Source of the DNA: Bacteroidales bacterium
GTDB taxonomy: Bacteria; Bacteroidota; Bacteroidia; Bacteroidales; WCHB1-69
NCBI GenBank assembly: GCA_012838875.1
Contig: DUOL01000090.1
Coordinates: 1 to 7,322 of the forward strand
Length of the DNA: 7,322 bases
Reading direction: 5' to 3'
The notes below the pieces were generated by a model. That model saw only the letters and a program-made list of their open reading frames with translations. It had not been told where the DNA came from and did no database searches. Shown piece after piece: positions 7,301-7,322 of this stretch (its first letter is position 1; each line of letters starts with the position of its first letter). Made by a program: the position numbers and the translations under genes.

Positions 7301-7322
7301 AGGACGCTGAGCAAAAGTGGAA
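4319..7322 (-). CDS. Large exported TPR-repeat protein, 5' end cut by window edge
   Basis: About 1000 residues are visible, and the frame stays open to the right edge, where it reads STFAQRPIIYDSPQYEYSLA. The STFAQ looks like the end of a signal peptide, so the true start lies an estimated 15-20 codons outside the window and the TTG at 7255 is not the start. The rest is almost wholly degenerate tetratricopeptide repeats, roughly 25 by eye, such as NAYFYLGKFYFDQKKY, IPFYLAQIYFYQKKYEEVL, DDAEYDLASSYHAQNNY and ADAHFQKAECLYGLNDYTAA. The repeats with the -YP or -FP ending resemble those of BamD/YbgF-like periplasmic proteins. A non-repeat linker at about visible residues 690-705 (KNKGNINISVSKQDS) splits the solenoid in two. 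The C-terminus is acidic and polar (ETEQQNEAPSQSDDLQIIEE). No lipobox Cys or membrane segment is seen, so it is probably soluble in the periplasm. Proteins of this size and layout are widespread in Bacteroidota. TPR arrays bind partner proteins, and the next gene, a barrel, is the obvious candidate. Confidence 0.88.
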   Translation of the reverse strand, partial: STFAQRPIIYDSPQYEYSLAKELFEKEKYGSAQEYFKQVFDNEQTPQEMKVAAYYHIGICAFFLNNQDADFYLKNYIRLYPEHFNVSNAYFYLGKFYFDQKKYKQVLENFNQIDERFVPEKYVKEYQFKKGYAYFATKRIDEAKPLFNEVRKTENEYQKKAIYYLAHIAYSNEQYEAAMEDFLLLKEDKNYQSSIPFYLAQIYFYQKKYEEVLKTAVPILDKADNKTEMSRIIALSYYNLQRYSEALPYFENYIKSSRTTLDRNDNFAIGYSYYQMKNYQAAIRYLSLTTYEKDEMCQNSFYLIGDCYLKNGDPTFASQSFFEASKYDFSPDIKEDALYNYAKLQYETSNSPFNTAIAALEQYIQEYPNSSRSEEAIAYLSQIYLTTKNYQGAINSLEKLQSKSPTLLRAYQRCTHFRALELINNKKYNEALILINKSTKYPMNGIMHASNLYWKAETEYRKELFKESFFSFQTYYKTTNVGNEPNYPISFYSFGYAAMKINKYKDAEGAFEKFLKFDIAKENPMLEADASARLGDCYFMQKNLKKALASYESCEKLRQENVDYAIYQQSKCYGYLNDEKSKIVALEKLINHYPKSSYVDDAEYDLASSYHAQNNYTYSISAFKTFIGKYPKSTYIRQAYNKLAQAYLNSQDLESSIKTFKYVFENFPGSNEAKDALANLENIYTELGTTGEFFDYIKNKGNINISVSKQDSISYKAAENKYLRGDCENAITAFDSYLQAFPDGLFAADAHFQKAECLYGLNDYTAALQEYEIIIQRYKTKNNETALRKAAMIVFNNKDYNKALTYFTAFADISSSVNNSIIAYTGIMRSSYQVNKFDIAHKSAEVLIYNLPTDDELKNEALYIAGKSSYQLGEFNIAKQNLAVLAKKTTNDLGAEAAYLTALIAFNQNDLKECEKIIGEILAASYSSDFWYANTFILYGDLYAAKGNLFQAKHTYQSIVDNYEGQDLVKIAQEKIDKIVETEQQNEAPSQSDDLQIIEE

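Overview
The window is about 37% GC by eye and most likely comes from the chromosome of a member of the Bacteroidota, probably a Bacteroidales-like anaerobe. Three observations support this. There is a perfect TAnnTTTG -7 promoter element. Most starts have little or no Shine-Dalgarno sequence. The exported proteins carry signal peptides that seem to be cut just before Gln (…NG|Q) or beside it (…FAQ), and one of them is an outer-membrane barrel of a Bacteroidota type. All five protein-coding genes lie on the minus strand, so transcription runs from the high coordinates to the low ones.

Upstream block (7322 down to 2544): a giant tetratricopeptide-repeat (TPR) protein, of which about 1000 residues are visible, runs off the right edge of the window and lacks only the beginning of its signal peptide. 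It is followed after 23 nt by a predicted outer-membrane beta-barrel of about 583 aa. The pair looks like one transcription unit: a periplasmic solenoid made with a barrel partner. A hairpin followed by a T-run (2464-2512) closes the unit.

Junction (2429-2543): this 115-nt spacer is unusually dense. A 10-bp inverted repeat with a T-run reads as a terminator for the barrel gene. Its downstream arm overlaps the -7 promoter element for the next gene. A second, outer 12-bp inverted repeat joins the first bases after the barrel stop codon to the bases just before the next start codon.

Downstream block (2428 down to 1): a stand-alone lysine-ketoglutarate reductase domain protein (the N-terminal half of animal and plant AASS/LKR-SDH), then after 8 nt an HD-domain protein in which the metal-binding His of the HD doublet is Cys, then after 43 nt the essential ribosome-associated GTPase Obg, cut by the left edge just at its P-loop. 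The tight spacing suggests co-transcription from the junction promoter. This would put a lysine catabolic gene, a possible metal-dependent hydrolase and a ribosome/stringency GTPase under one control.

I saw no RNA genes, mobile elements, CRISPR arrays or clear horizontal-transfer signs. The two best leads are the TPR/beta-barrel pair, which I cannot match to a characterised system, and the nested terminator/promoter junction.
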